Shown: positions 53,261 to 61,912, counted from the first letter of the stretch. The stretch is 64,000 bases of DNA from an uncultured Clostridia bacterium (GCA_934454585.1 CAKSFP010000001.1:124001-188000); one strand, 5' to 3'. The notes: generated by a model from the sequence alone, not told the origin. Numbers and translations are program-made.

Positions 53261-54679
53261 TCACCGCCTGATTGTAACAATTTTTCCGTCAGTTGTCTTG
53301 GCTATCCAGGTGGGCAGCCAGGTTTTGTTTTTGTTGATATAGGCAGGGTTGAGGGCTGCGATGGTGCAACCGCCTATGCTGTTGTCCGAAAACATTCTGT
53401 CAATGGCATCTATGGCAGAACCATTGTTGAAGTTTTGATTTGTCTTTGAAAATTTGTTAAAAAGTTGCCTGTATTCGATTATTTTGCCGTCTTTTACGGT
53501 TATCTCTATACCGTGACCAAGTGAAGAATAGAGTTCTCCCGCATCAAGATTGCACATAACCATGTGTCCGCCGACATAGTAGTCCATGTTCACGGTGAAG
53601 CTGCGAGCCTTGCCGTCTATGAACATATCCGATGTGAGGTTGACATCAAAAGCCTCGCCGGGGAGCACATTGTCCCAAAGGTTATTTGCAAATTCAACAC
53701 AAGCCACAAAGTAATCATACGGAGTTGATGAATTGCTATCGGTAAGGGCAATGCCCTTGGTGTCATCTATGGCTTTATATTCAAGCAGTCCGTTGTCATA
53801 GATCTTCAGCGTACTGTAGTTTTCCACATACACAGCAGTGTTGTTGTTGTCGAGATACTTGCGCATATATGTGGTGTTGTAGCCGAAAGATTTGAGAATG
53901 TTTGATGACAGATACATATTACTGTAGACGCCGTTTAGATAATTTTCGCTTTTTATAGTAGGCAGCATCTCACTTTCAAGCTTAAGTGTTACGGTTGGTT
54001 CGATAACTACCTTTTGTTCCACACTTTCGCTGTCAAATTTATCAAAATTCAGCTCGAAAGAATATGGCAGAAGGTTGATGGAATCGACGGCATATTTGTC
54101 TATCAGTGAGCAGATATCGTTATATTTATAACTAAGCGGTGCTTTGTATACATTTGAATTTGAGTAATCCTTGACATACAAGCTGAGCACTCCGTCTTTG
54201 TCTGACGGACCGATTATAAATTCTCGCATGGATGATGCATTCATATTTTTGTTCTCCAGTCCGAGTATGCCGAGCAGGAGGGTAGTGTTGTATGCAACGG
54301 GATATGATATGTATACGGAGCGTGCCTTGAGCACTCCGTTCCATTCATCGGCGTTTGCGGCGGCGAACTCACCGCCGGAGAGACCTTTCTTTACCGAATC
54401 AAGGACAGTAGGGATGATATCCGTATATTCGTCCGAGGTGTGAGTATAGAGATTTCTCTTTTCAAGATTGTTTACAATAATCTTCTCCGGGTAGGAAATG
54501 TTTTCTTTGGAAAGGTAGTATGATTTACTCTTTGACTTGAAATTAAGTATTCCCGATACATCAAAAAATAGATTATAGCCATCCGACCATAATCCGCCGC
54601 TGAACCACATATTCGCAGTAAGAACAATGCTGCTCATTATCAGTAAAAATAATAAGCAGCTTTTAATGTGTTCTTTCAT
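53261..54679 (-). CDS. yycH: WalK-regulating protein YycH-like
   Basis: Second WalK accessory protein, 472 residues, with an N-terminal membrane anchor (CLLFLLIMSSIVLTANMWF) and a large extracellular part. Conservation to YycH is low but layout, length and position between walRK and yycI agree: LLPYSFELNFDKF, YNTTYMRKYLDNN, IYDNGLLEYKAID and PAYINKNKTWLPTW. It starts 4 nt after the secreted gene upstream, so these minus-strand genes are one transcript. Confidence 0.8.
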   Translation of the reverse strand: MKEHIKSCLLFLLIMSSIVLTANMWFSGGLWSDGYNLFFDVSGILNFKSKSKSYYLSKENISYPEKIIVNNLEKRNLYTHTSDEYTDIIPTVLDSVKKGLSGGEFAAANADEWNGVLKARSVYISYPVAYNTTLLLGILGLENKNMNASSMREFIIGPSDKDGVLSLYVKDYSNSNVYKAPLSYKYNDICSLIDKYAVDSINLLPYSFELNFDKFDSESVEQKVVIEPTVTLKLESEMLPTIKSENYLNGVYSNMYLSSNILKSFGYNTTYMRKYLDNNNTAVYVENYSTLKIYDNGLLEYKAIDDTKGIALTDSNSSTPYDYFVACVEFANNLWDNVLPGEAFDVNLTSDMFIDGKARSFTVNMDYYVGGHMVMCNLDAGELYSSLGHGIEITVKDGKIIEYRQLFNKFSKTNQNFNNGSAIDAIDRMFSDNSIGGCTIAALNPAYINKNKTWLPTWIAKTTDGKIVTIRR

Positions 54680-54682
54680 GAC

Positions 54683-55192
54683 TTATTTGAAAATTTGCGA
54701 TATGCCTACGGTAAAAGATTTAATCTTGTTGACAAAACCCTGGTTCAAGGTTATGTCAAGCTTGATTACCTCTGTGCCGCCTGCGCCGGATGCCACGACC
54801 ATAATGGTGTTTTTGCCCGAATTAAGGTTTACCGACTGTGCATAGAGACCGCTTGCACCGACGGTTGACTGCATGGCAACACCGCCCTCGGTATACATCT
54901 TTTCATATCTGCCCTCGGCAAAGTTGTACGCATAGAGCGCAACATTTGTTCCCGACTGGGCAACCGCGGATATTACATATGATTTTGTAGTGGTAGATGA
55001 CACCAGCGATGCCGGGTTCTTCACAAAAATCAGGTTTGTTGCATTGCCGCTGTAGTTTGCAGGCAATGTTTCATAGCCTGAAGTAGAGTATATAACGGAA
55101 TTGTCAACAGTGTCCGCAAGAGAAACCACAGGTTGGGTAAATACAAATGCAGATGTGAGCAAAAGTGCGATTAACTTTTTGGATTTTCTCAT
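54683..55192 (-). CDS. Secreted 169-residue protein inside the wal gene string, unknown function
   Basis: Not a standard member of wal operons. The signal peptide ends near residue 26 (QPVVSLA). The mature part is small, beta-rich and rich in Ser, Thr, Ala and Asn (IFVKNPASLVSSTTTKSYVI, then SGLYAQSVNLNSGKNTIMVV), resembling an Ig-like or bacterial surface beta domain. No catalytic residues were seen. GAGGTG lies 7 nt before the ATG. It has its own promoter region with WalR-like half-sites, and yycH-yycI-ebfC follow, so it heads a separate WalR-responsive transcript. Possibly a wall-stress or cell-wall-binding reporter; that is inference. Confidence 0.7.
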   Translation of the reverse strand: MRKSKKLIALLLTSAFVFTQPVVSLADTVDNSVIYSTSGYETLPANYSGNATNLIFVKNPASLVSSTTTKSYVISAVAQSGTNVALYAYNFAEGRYEKMYTEGGVAMQSTVGASGLYAQSVNLNSGKNTIMVVASGAGGTEVIKLDITLNQGFVNKIKSFTVGISQIFK

Positions 55193-55223
55193 TACTTTAC
55201 ACCTCGCTTAATTTTATATCATA

Positions 55224-55278
55224 ATTATACACCATAAATGTTACAGGCAGATTACAAACAGGTTAAATACACTTTACA
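55224..55278 (-). promoter_or_regulatory. Promoter with four tandem WalR-type half-sites
   Basis: On the minus strand, half-sites TGTAAA, TTTAAC, TGTAAT and TGTAAC follow one another with exactly 5 bp between each (55278 down to 55240), an 11-bp period. The last pair matches the published WalR consensus TGT(A/T)A(A/T/C)-N5-TGT(A/T)A(A/T/C) perfectly. TATAAT (55229-55224) follows 10 bp later, and the last pair covers the -35 position, where no sigma-A -35 is visible. This fits activation of 54683-52089 by the WalR encoded upstream. Confidence 0.75.
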
Positions 55279-55362
55279 TATACAGAGACTATGCAACCTT
55301 TAATTTGTTCGGATCGATTTGCGCGATCATTTATTAATCACACATCTCGTTGCCAAATTGCC

Positions 55363-55443
55363 GTAGGGGAGGGGTTCTGCTCCGTCCGTTTGGGGGAATC
55401 GCGGAATTGACCAAATACGGGCAGAGCAGAGCCCTGCCCCTAC
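55363..55443. repeat. GTAGGGG-type dispersed palindromic element
   Basis: Arms 55363-55382 and 55424-55443 are inverted copies (three mismatches in 20), starting GTAGGGG and ending CCCCTAC. Similar elements are common between genes of gut Clostridia; that is from general knowledge, not a search. Confidence 0.7.
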
Positions 55444-55521
55444 AAGTCGCATTAATGGAATTTTGCTCCATACCGCCTTGATGAGAATTTATCAAAAGAG
55501 GAATTTTATCTCAAAGGCGAG

Positions 55522-55603
55522 GGTGTGTGTATTGTATTTTGAAAACCGATAGTAGAAGTGCGTGTGTTTTCAAAATATAATACACACGCCCGAGACGGTG
55601 CAC
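55522..55603 (+). repeat. Covarying hairpin element, copy 2
   Basis: A 25-bp stem (55522-55546 with 55566-55590) with two G-U pairs and a 19-nt loop with CGATAGTAGAAGTGCGTG. GAGACGGTGCAC follows at 55592-55603, identical to copy 4. Confidence 0.85.
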
Positions 55604-55623
55604 AAATTTCCGCAAGTGTGAGG

Positions 55624-55700
55624 GGTGTATATTTTATTTTAAGTGAGCGAGTTCAGCGCTACTGCACTGCTGTCTGAGCGAGCAAAATAAAATATATACC
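55624..55700 (+). repeat. Covarying hairpin element, copy 3 (different loop)
   Basis: A 17-bp stem (55624-55640 with 55684-55700), one G-U pair. The flanks GAGGGGTGTAT before and CCGAGCCGATGT after match the family, but the 43-nt loop is different and itself contains a GCGAG...GAGCGAGC repeat structure. Confidence 0.75.
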
Positions 55701-55730
55701 ACCGAGCCGATGTATAAACTTCTTTTACAG

Positions 55731-55800
55731 CCCCTCAGTCCTTATGTTTGATTTTGAAAAATCAAACATAAGGGCAGCTCCCCTTGCACAGGGGAGCCTG
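55731..55800. repeat. Composite dispersed repeat with two hairpins
   Basis: CCCCTCAGTC, then a 15-bp palindrome (55741-55755 with 55758-55772), then GCTCCCCT (55777-55784) with AGGGGAGC (55790-55797). The CCCCTCAGTC...GCTCCCCT...AGGGGAGCC layout is a repeat type I recognise from Oscillospiraceae-like genomes. It lies just downstream of walK and could terminate that transcript. Confidence 0.65.
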
Positions 55801-55826
55801 ATTGTAGGGCGTTAATATTTGCGTAA

Positions 55827-57629
55827 TTATATGGACGGATCGTCCGAACGCTTAAATTCATTTTTTTCAATCGGCAGTGTGATTATCACATCCGTGCCGA
55901 AATCGGGTACACTTTTTATCGATATTGTGCCTGAGTGTGCCTCGACGATCTCTTTGGCAATGGCAAGTCCGAGTCCTGTGCCGCCCATCTGTCGTGAACG
56001 AGCCTTGTCCACCCGGTAGAATCGCTCAAAAATGTGTGTAAGTTCTTCTTCCGGTATACCTATTCCCGTGTCTTTCACCTTAACCACAATCGCATCATAC
56101 ATAAACATGGTGGAGACAAATATCTTGCCGCCGTCCGGAGTATATTTTATTGCATTTGTGATAACATTTGTAATCACCTGTTCCATCCTGTCCGAATTGC
56201 CGTAGTACGGCGGCAGAGTGTTTGTCGGTTCGTAGGTGATGGTCTGTTTTTTCTCCTCGGCATAGCGCTTCAGACGCGACACCACATCGGACACCAGTTC
56301 GCTCATGGAAAATGTGCTCATATTCATGTCACGGATGCCGTAGTCAAGCCGCGAGAGGAGGAGAAGATCTTTGACCAGCCGTGTCATTCTGTCCGTTTCG
56401 TTGTTTATGGTCTCAAGAAAACTTATCAGAGTCTCTGTTTCCATGTCGTTATCTCCGGCTATGTCAAGCAGAGTTTCGGTGTAGCTCTTTACCGTAGTGA
56501 GCGGTGTGCGAAGCTCGTGCGACACATTTGCCACAAACTCGCGGCGTGAGTTTTCCAGTCGTTCTTGCTCGGTTATATCCTGAATAACGGCTATGAGTCC
56601 GCTCAGTTTTTTGTTTGTCTTAAACGGTGCAAAGTATATGCTCAGTTTTGTGTCGCCGACGGTCATCTTTCTTTCCGTGCTCTCAAAATGTCCGAGATAT
56701 GACACCTGGGCGATGCTTATGTCGAGATCTTCAAACATTCTCTCAAAGTTCGGGAAATCGCCCGTGCTCATGTTGAGCAAGCGTCTTGCCGTCGGGTTGA
56801 TATGTATAATCGCTCCGCTTTTGTCAAAGGCAACTATACCGTCCGTCATATAGCGGAGTATGGTCTCAACCTTGTCTTTCTCACTCTGCATGGCACTCAG
56901 TGTGGTTTTCAGTTCGGACGCCATTTGGTTGAACGCTGTGGTAAGAGTGCCTATTTCGTCACTGCTTGTCACATCTATCCTTGACTCAAAGTCTCCCGAC
57001 GATATTCTCTTTGCTTTCTGCGTAAGCGATTCAATCGGAGCAAGAATGGTTTTTGACAAAAGGATTGAGAACAGCATGGAAATCAGCAGTCCAAGCAGCA
57101 TCGACTGCATCATTATGCGGAATATGTTGCTGACTACGCTGTTTGTTTCCTCCTTGGTGTCGCGCACATAGACGATGTATTTTATGCTGCCGCCCTGTCC
57201 GAGCGGCACCGCATAGTCCATGTAGGGCGCGGCACTGTTTACCTCTTTGCCGCAGCGTCCGCTCATGGCTGTCATGATGTTGGTGCTCACATCGAGCGCA
57301 CGCGCCAGCTCTTCGTTGGACGAATACGGCGGTATAGCCTTGCCGTTTGCCGCACTAAGCAGATAAAAATTGCGGAAAGAATCTATTCCCATCTGCCCGG
57401 AATATGCCGATACATTGTCAAATATCTTCTTCGGTGCGTCCTCGCCGCCGATATATGTCGACAGTTGAGCGGTGTATTCGTCACTGAATATCGCCGACAT
57501 CAGATTGGAGAACTCTTTGTGATAATATGCGTCGGTGCTGTTCACGGTGAATGTACCCACAAGTATGATTATGGACAGACTCAGCAGTACGAACATCAGC
57601 GCTATTTTGAATCGTATACTTCTGAACAT
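55827..57629 (-). CDS. walK: WalK-type cell-wall sensor histidine kinase
   Basis: Essential-type cell-wall homeostasis kinase paired with WalR. Membrane helices at about 7-29 and 175-195 bracket an extracellular sensor domain of about 140 residues. A HAMP domain (about 196-248), a PAS domain (about 255-365, IHINPTARRLLNMS), the phospho-acceptor H371 in NVSHELRTPL, and ATPase motifs VITNAIKYTPDGG, GIGIP and GGTGLGLAIAKEIVEAHSG follow. It is 600 residues. The start is 3 nt after walR ends. Unlike Bacillus, the yycH-yycI genes are not directly attached: 630 bp of repeats and a new promoter intervene. Confidence 0.92.
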   Translation of the reverse strand: MFRSIRFKIALMFVLLSLSIIILVGTFTVNSTDAYYHKEFSNLMSAIFSDEYTAQLSTYIGGEDAPKKIFDNVSAYSGQMGIDSFRNFYLLSAANGKAIPPYSSNEELARALDVSTNIMTAMSGRCGKEVNSAAPYMDYAVPLGQGGSIKYIVYVRDTKEETNSVVSNIFRIMMQSMLLGLLISMLFSILLSKTILAPIESLTQKAKRISSGDFESRIDVTSSDEIGTLTTAFNQMASELKTTLSAMQSEKDKVETILRYMTDGIVAFDKSGAIIHINPTARRLLNMSTGDFPNFERMFEDLDISIAQVSYLGHFESTERKMTVGDTKLSIYFAPFKTNKKLSGLIAVIQDITEQERLENSRREFVANVSHELRTPLTTVKSYTETLLDIAGDNDMETETLISFLETINNETDRMTRLVKDLLLLSRLDYGIRDMNMSTFSMSELVSDVVSRLKRYAEEKKQTITYEPTNTLPPYYGNSDRMEQVITNVITNAIKYTPDGGKIFVSTMFMYDAIVVKVKDTGIGIPEEELTHIFERFYRVDKARSRQMGGTGLGLAIAKEIVEAHSGTISIKSVPDFGTDVIITLPIEKNEFKRSDDPSI

Positions 57630-57632
57630 AGG

Positions 57633-58334
57633 CTACGCTCCGAAATAATATCCGACGCCGCGTTTTGTCATAATGAACTTCGGTTCACTCGGATTATCCT
57701 CGATTTTTTCTCTCAGACGCCTTATTGTTACATCGACTGTGCGCACATCTCCGTAATACTCGTAGTCCCACACCTTGTTGAGCAATATCTCGCGAGTAAA
57801 CACCTTGCCGCCGGATGTAGCGAGAAATTTGAGCAGATCAAACTCCCTTGATGTCAGGTCGACATGTTTTCCGCACTTTGTCACTTCATATTTTTCGGTG
57901 TCTATCTGCAAGTTGCCGAATTCGAGTATGCCCGTGTGTTCGGAGTTCCATGAGGAAAGTCCGCTTCGGCGCAGGTTGGCTTTGACTCTTGCCATGAGCT
58001 CCCTCAGGCTGAAAGGCTTGGTTATGTAGTCGTCTGCTCCCAGTTCGAGGCCGAGCACCTTGTCCACTTCCTCCTCGCGCGCGGTCAGCATGATTATCGG
58101 TACGGAGAGTGATTCACGCACTTGCTTGCATACGGAGAATCCGTCAAGCTTAGGCAGCATGACATCGAGCAATATAAGGTCGGGTTCCAGTTCGAATGCT
58201 TTCTTTACGGCGTCCTCGCCGTCAAACGCGGTTATAACGCGAAAACCGTTTTTCTGAAGATTAATTTTGAGTATATCGGATATTGATTTTTCATCCTCGA
58301 CCACAAGGATGAGGTTTTCCATGTTGTCCGGCAT
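57633..58334 (-). CDS. walR: WalR-type response regulator (OmpR family)
   Basis: DNA-binding regulator of wall-hydrolase genes in Firmicutes. The receiver has E13-D14, phospho-acceptor D57 (LILLDVMLP) and K near 106 (YITKPFS). The winged-helix C-terminus contains VDLTSREFDLLKFLATSGG and VRTVDVTIRRLREKIEDNP, then KFIMTKRGVGYYF, all highly typical of WalR/YycF. It is 233 residues. GGAGGTG lies 8 nt before the ATG at 58334. It has a consensus promoter upstream. Confidence 0.93.
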   Translation of the reverse strand: MPDNMENLILVVEDEKSISDILKINLQKNGFRVITAFDGEDAVKKAFELEPDLILLDVMLPKLDGFSVCKQVRESLSVPIIMLTAREEEVDKVLGLELGADDYITKPFSLRELMARVKANLRRSGLSSWNSEHTGILEFGNLQIDTEKYEVTKCGKHVDLTSREFDLLKFLATSGGKVFTREILLNKVWDYEYYGDVRTVDVTIRRLREKIEDNPSEPKFIMTKRGVGYYFGA

Positions 58335-58367
58335 TGCCGCAACACCTCCAAATATTTATTCCATTAC

Positions 58368-58396
58368 ATTTTAACATATACAGAGCAAATTGTCAA
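58368..58396 (-). promoter_or_regulatory. Promoter of walRK
   Basis: On the minus strand TTGACA (58396-58391), a 17-bp spacer and TAAAAT (58373-58368). Confidence 0.8.
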
Positions 58397-58434
58397 AACA
58401 AACAAGATTATAGGAGCAAACTTTTAATAAACCC

Positions 58435-58463
58435 TTGCCATATATGACAAAATGTGATAAAAT
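58435..58463 (+). promoter_or_regulatory. Promoter of the CpXC gene
   Basis: TTGCCA (58435-58440), 17-bp spacer, TAAAAT (58458-58463) preceded by TGA. It is divergent from the walR promoter, with 38 bp between the two -35 boxes. Confidence 0.7.
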
Positions 58464-58496
58464 AATCTGTAGTTAATTGATTTGGCAGGTGTTTTT

Positions 58497-59105
58497 GTGG
58501 CTGGGTATGAATATTCTTTTTCGGTTTTGTGCGAAAATTGCAAAGAAGAATTTTATCACCGCATGATGCTTTGCTCATCCGTAAATATGGATGCAGCAAG
58601 CGGCATGGTGAGCGACTTTCTGAATGACAGGCTGAATCTTGTCACCTGTCCTAACTGCGGAGCGAACTTTGTGTACGAGCGTCCTTTTGTGGCATTCGGG
58701 ATCAAAAAGAAATATGCAATTCTTGCTGACGGTTCACTCGACGGCAAGTCAAAAATCCACGGAAGGGCGCGGCTTTATGAAATGTTTTCGCCTAAGATGA
58801 GGTTTCGCCGTGTGGATTTTCTTTGCGAGGCGGCAGAGAAAGCGAGAATTTTTGAAGCCGGTCTTGACGACAGGGCTACGGATGTCCTGAAAAGAAAAGT
58901 CTTTGACGCATCTTTCTTTGCTGACAAGCGCGATGCTATGGTGCTCTTTAGGAGTGCCGATGATGACACGATCTTGTTCGAGTACAGGGATTATCTTGGC
59001 AATGTCATTGAGGAGCGCAGTGTTGCCATGAGTGAATACCTGCCGCCGGACGATGGGGACAACTGCATATCGGACGGATTGATCCTGTGGAAACGCACGG
59101 ATTGA
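58497..59105 (+). CDS. CpXC-domain protein
   Basis: A 202-residue cytoplasmic protein. Two Cys pairs, LCENC near the N-terminus and TCPNC near residue 58 followed by GANFVYERPF, suggest a zinc-binding knuckle of the CpXC family, whose role is unknown. The C-terminal half carries a beta-rich domain (VLFRSADDDTILFEYRDYLG). The GTG at 58497, 5 nt after AGGTG, is the best start; the TTG at 58482 has no ribosome-binding site. It is divergent from walR and may be regulated with it only by proximity. Confidence 0.72.
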   Translation: MAGYEYSFSVLCENCKEEFYHRMMLCSSVNMDAASGMVSDFLNDRLNLVTCPNCGANFVYERPFVAFGIKKKYAILADGSLDGKSKIHGRARLYEMFSPKMRFRRVDFLCEAAEKARIFEAGLDDRATDVLKRKVFDASFFADKRDAMVLFRSADDDTILFEYRDYLGNVIEERSVAMSEYLPPDDGDNCISDGLILWKRTD

Positions 59106-59166
59106 CATGTATCGGCAGATGTGCTTTGGTAATAAGTTTTGCTGAGAAATTACTCAGAGTCGAGGG

Positions 59167-59244
59167 GTGTATGTTGTGTATCTGTAAGATCCATAGCGAA
59201 CGCGTGTCGAACAGATACACAACATACACTGCGAGACGGTGCAC
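59167..59244 (+). repeat. Covarying hairpin element, copy 4
   Basis: A perfect 19-bp stem (59167-59185 with 59211-59229), a 25-nt loop with CCATAGCGAACGCGTG, preceded by CGAGGGGTGTAT and followed by GAGACGGTGCAC (59233-59244). Confidence 0.85.
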
Positions 59245-59310
59245 TGTCTAAGATAAAAACGACTTGACATGAAATATAGGGAAATTGAAAAAACAAATGG
59301 GAGAAAAGAA

Positions 59311-60516
59311 ATGAAAAGAATTAATATCCTTGTCGGACAATCGGGCGGACCGACTGCGGCAATAAACGCAACTCTTGCCGGAGTTATTGAGCGTGCTATG
59401 CAAACAGAGAACATAGGCACTGTTTACGGTGCGCGCAACGGCATTAAGGGAATACTAAAAAAGGACCTTGTGAATCTGTCTGAGATATTTGCAGATTCAT
59501 CAAAGCTTGATCTGCTCAAACAGACTCCATCGGCTTATCTCGGTTCATGCAGATACCGTGTGGAGGGCAATGATGAAATCGGGCGAATTATCGGCATATT
59601 CAAAGAATATAACATTGGCTGTTTTTTCTATATCGGCGGCAATGATTCCATGGACACGGTGCTCAAACTCTCACAGGCCGCAAAAGAGAACGGGATAACT
59701 GTTATAGGCATACCTAAGACCATAGATAATGACCTTGCAGTCACGGACCATTGCCCGGGCTACGGCAGCAGTGCCAAGTACATTGCAACCGTTATGTCCG
59801 AAGTGACGAGAGATACACTTTGCTACGACATAGAGAGTGTGACGATAGTCGAGATAATGGGCAGAAACGCGGGTTGGCTGACTGCGGCGGCGGCTCTTGC
59901 CAGGGTGAACGGCGGCCTGGCGCCGCATCTGATATATCTGCCCGAGGTTGCGTTTGACACAGAGAAATTTGTCGCAGATGTCAGAAAAATGATAGACACT
60001 CACAAAAATGTTGTGGTTGCTGTGTCCGAAGGAATAAAAGATAAGGACGGCAAATATATCTCATCATCCGATATACTTCACAAAGAGGATCTTTTCGGTC
60101 ATTCCCAGCTCGGTGGAGTAGGCAAGAGTCTGGAAATGCTCATAAAGGACAGACTCAAAGTCAAGGTGCGCAGCATAGAACTTAACACTCCGCAGAGGTG
60201 TGCGGCGCACATTGCCTCGCTGACGGATATTGAGGAATCCGCAATGATAGGCAGGGCGGGGGTGGACGCAGCTCTCGGCGGTCACAGCGGTGAGATGATG
60301 ATATACAAGCGCGGCGGCGGTGACACATATTCTGTTGAGACAGGAACAACGGATATAGCATCTGCGGCAAACGAGGAAAAAAAGGTCCCAAAATCGTTCA
60401 TAAGTGCCGAAGGAAACGATGTCACAGAGGAATTTATCACTTACGCACTGCCGCTTATTCAGGGTGAATGTTGCATTAAATATAAAAACGGTATCCCGCA
60501 GACCATGGTGCTTTAA
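59311..60516 (+). CDS. pfp: Pyrophosphate-dependent 6-phosphofructokinase
   Basis: Interconverts fructose 6-phosphate and fructose 1,6-bisphosphate using PPi in glycolysis. GQSGGPTAAINATLAGV is the N-terminal phosphate-binding loop. GGNDSMDT carries an Asp (D112) where ATP enzymes have Gly, and PKTIDNDL carries a Lys (K136) where ATP enzymes have Gly; both are established markers of PPi use. EIMGRNAGWLTAA follows near residue 190. It is 401 residues from the ATG at 59311 (GGGAG 8 nt upstream). It is convergent with gltA across a shared terminator. Confidence 0.92.
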   Translation: MKRINILVGQSGGPTAAINATLAGVIERAMQTENIGTVYGARNGIKGILKKDLVNLSEIFADSSKLDLLKQTPSAYLGSCRYRVEGNDEIGRIIGIFKEYNIGCFFYIGGNDSMDTVLKLSQAAKENGITVIGIPKTIDNDLAVTDHCPGYGSSAKYIATVMSEVTRDTLCYDIESVTIVEIMGRNAGWLTAAAALARVNGGLAPHLIYLPEVAFDTEKFVADVRKMIDTHKNVVVAVSEGIKDKDGKYISSSDILHKEDLFGHSQLGGVGKSLEMLIKDRLKVKVRSIELNTPQRCAAHIASLTDIEESAMIGRAGVDAALGGHSGEMMIYKRGGGDTYSVETGTTDIASAANEEKKVPKSFISAEGNDVTEEFITYALPLIQGECCIKYKNGIPQTMVL

Positions 60517-60527
60517 CAGCAAAAATT

Positions 60528-60561
60528 AAATCAGGTTGCCCGAACGGCAACCTGATTTTTT
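60528..60561. terminator. Bidirectional terminator between pfp and gltA
   Basis: AAATCAGGTTGCC (60528-60540) pairs with GGCAACCTGATTT (60546-60558), 13 bp with a 5-nt loop, A-rich on the left and T-rich on the right. Confidence 0.88.
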
Positions 60562-61912
60562 ACTGTCGGTGATATATGTCAACATACTTTCTATCACGCT
60601 TTATAAGTGTTTTATACGCCGGGCGGATAATCTTGCCTCCGGAGATAATCTCCTCCATTCGGTGAGCACACCATCCCGCCGTCCTTGCAATGGCAAAGAG
60701 AGGTGTAAACAGATCATCGGGAATTTTCAGCATACGGTATACCAATCCCGAATAGAGATCCACATTTGCACACATGATTTTTTCCTTGCCCGTAACATCT
60801 TTGTATACTTGCGGTGCAAGCCGCTCAATAGTTGAATATAGGTGATACATCTCCATTTCGCCCTTTTCGTCACACAGCATTTTCGCTTTCTTTTTAAGCA
60901 GCACTGCTCTCGGGTCGGACAGTGTATACACTGCATGACCCATTCCGTAGATAAGACCGGATTTGTCATACGCCTGTTTTTTAATGATTTTTACGAGATA
61001 GTCATACACCTGGTTTTCGTTTGTCCAGTCGGACACGCTGTTTTGCAAATCATCTATCATACCGATAACGCGTGCGTTTGCACCGCCGTGCTTCGGTCCT
61101 TTGAGGGAGCAGATGGCACCGCCGATTGCGGAATATGTGTCAGTACCGGTGGACGAGAGCACTCTGCACGAGAATGTTGAGTTATTGCCGCCGCCGTGCT
61201 CCATGTGCAGCATAAGTGCAGTGTCGAGTATATGAGCATCCAGCGGTGTGAACTGCTTTGTCATATTCAGCATACGCAAAAGATTCTCCGCAGTGGAGAG
61301 CTCAGATTTGGGCTGATGGATTATAAGGCTCTTTTTGTCGAAATGATGCACCTTTGCGCTGTAGGCATACGCAGCAATCATTGGCATCTGCGCAAGCAGA
61401 GTGAGCGACTGTCTCATGACATTTTCTATATCCGTCGCGTCCGGGTTGTCATCATAAGAATAAAGAGTGAGTACGGAGCGCGCCATTTTGTTCATTATAT
61501 TGCGGCTCGGTGCCTTCAGAATCATGTCCTCGACAAAATAATTCGGCAGCTCGCGACTCTCGGCAATGTACTCACAGAACATTTCGAGTTCATCCAGTGT
61601 CGGCAGTTTGCCGAAAAGCAAGAGATATGCAATCTCCTCAAAGCCGAACCTGCCGTTTATGCCGGGGTTTGCCGTCAGGTCGTTTATGTCGTAGCCGCGG
61701 TAGGACAGTTTGCCCGGTATCGGACTTTTTTCGTCCTCGCTCATAACATAGCCATGTACCTCGCACACCCTGGTTACCCCGGCAAGAACACCGGTGCCGT
61801 CGTGGTTTCTCAGTCCCCGTTTAAGACTGAGCGAATTATATGAGTCAAACGGAATGTCATAGCATTCGTACGCATCTTTGGCAAGTTCGTTAATTTTTTC
61901 TGTCAGATTCAT
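60560..61912 (-). CDS. gltA: Citrate/2-methylcitrate synthase
   Basis: Condenses oxaloacetate with acetyl-CoA; in fermentative Clostridia it mainly feeds glutamate synthesis. YRGYDINDL near residue 70, LMLHMEHGGGNNSTF near residue 233 (catalytic His), GPKHGGAN near residue 273 and GMGHAVYTLSDPRA near residue 317 (second His) match the family. It is 450 residues, long because of an N-terminal extension of about 35 residues seen in many clostridial members. It is not separable from 2-methylcitrate synthase by eye; no prp genes are nearby. CGGAGGTG lies upstream. Confidence 0.9.
   Translation of the reverse strand: MNLTEKINELAKDAYECYDIPFDSYNSLSLKRGLRNHDGTGVLAGVTRVCEVHGYVMSEDEKSPIPGKLSYRGYDINDLTANPGINGRFGFEEIAYLLLFGKLPTLDELEMFCEYIAESRELPNYFVEDMILKAPSRNIMNKMARSVLTLYSYDDNPDATDIENVMRQSLTLLAQMPMIAAYAYSAKVHHFDKKSLIIHQPKSELSTAENLLRMLNMTKQFTPLDAHILDTALMLHMEHGGGNNSTFSCRVLSSTGTDTYSAIGGAICSLKGPKHGGANARVIGMIDDLQNSVSDWTNENQVYDYLVKIIKKQAYDKSGLIYGMGHAVYTLSDPRAVLLKKKAKMLCDEKGEMEMYHLYSTIERLAPQVYKDVTGKEKIMCANVDLYSGLVYRMLKIPDDLFTPLFAIARTAGWCAHRMEEIISGGKIIRPAYKTLIKRDRKYVDIYHRQ

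Noticed and set aside
55363..55800. Possible CRISPR array from clustered repeats.
   Set aside because: The repeats are different palindromic elements, not regularly spaced identical repeats with unique spacers, and no cas genes are present.
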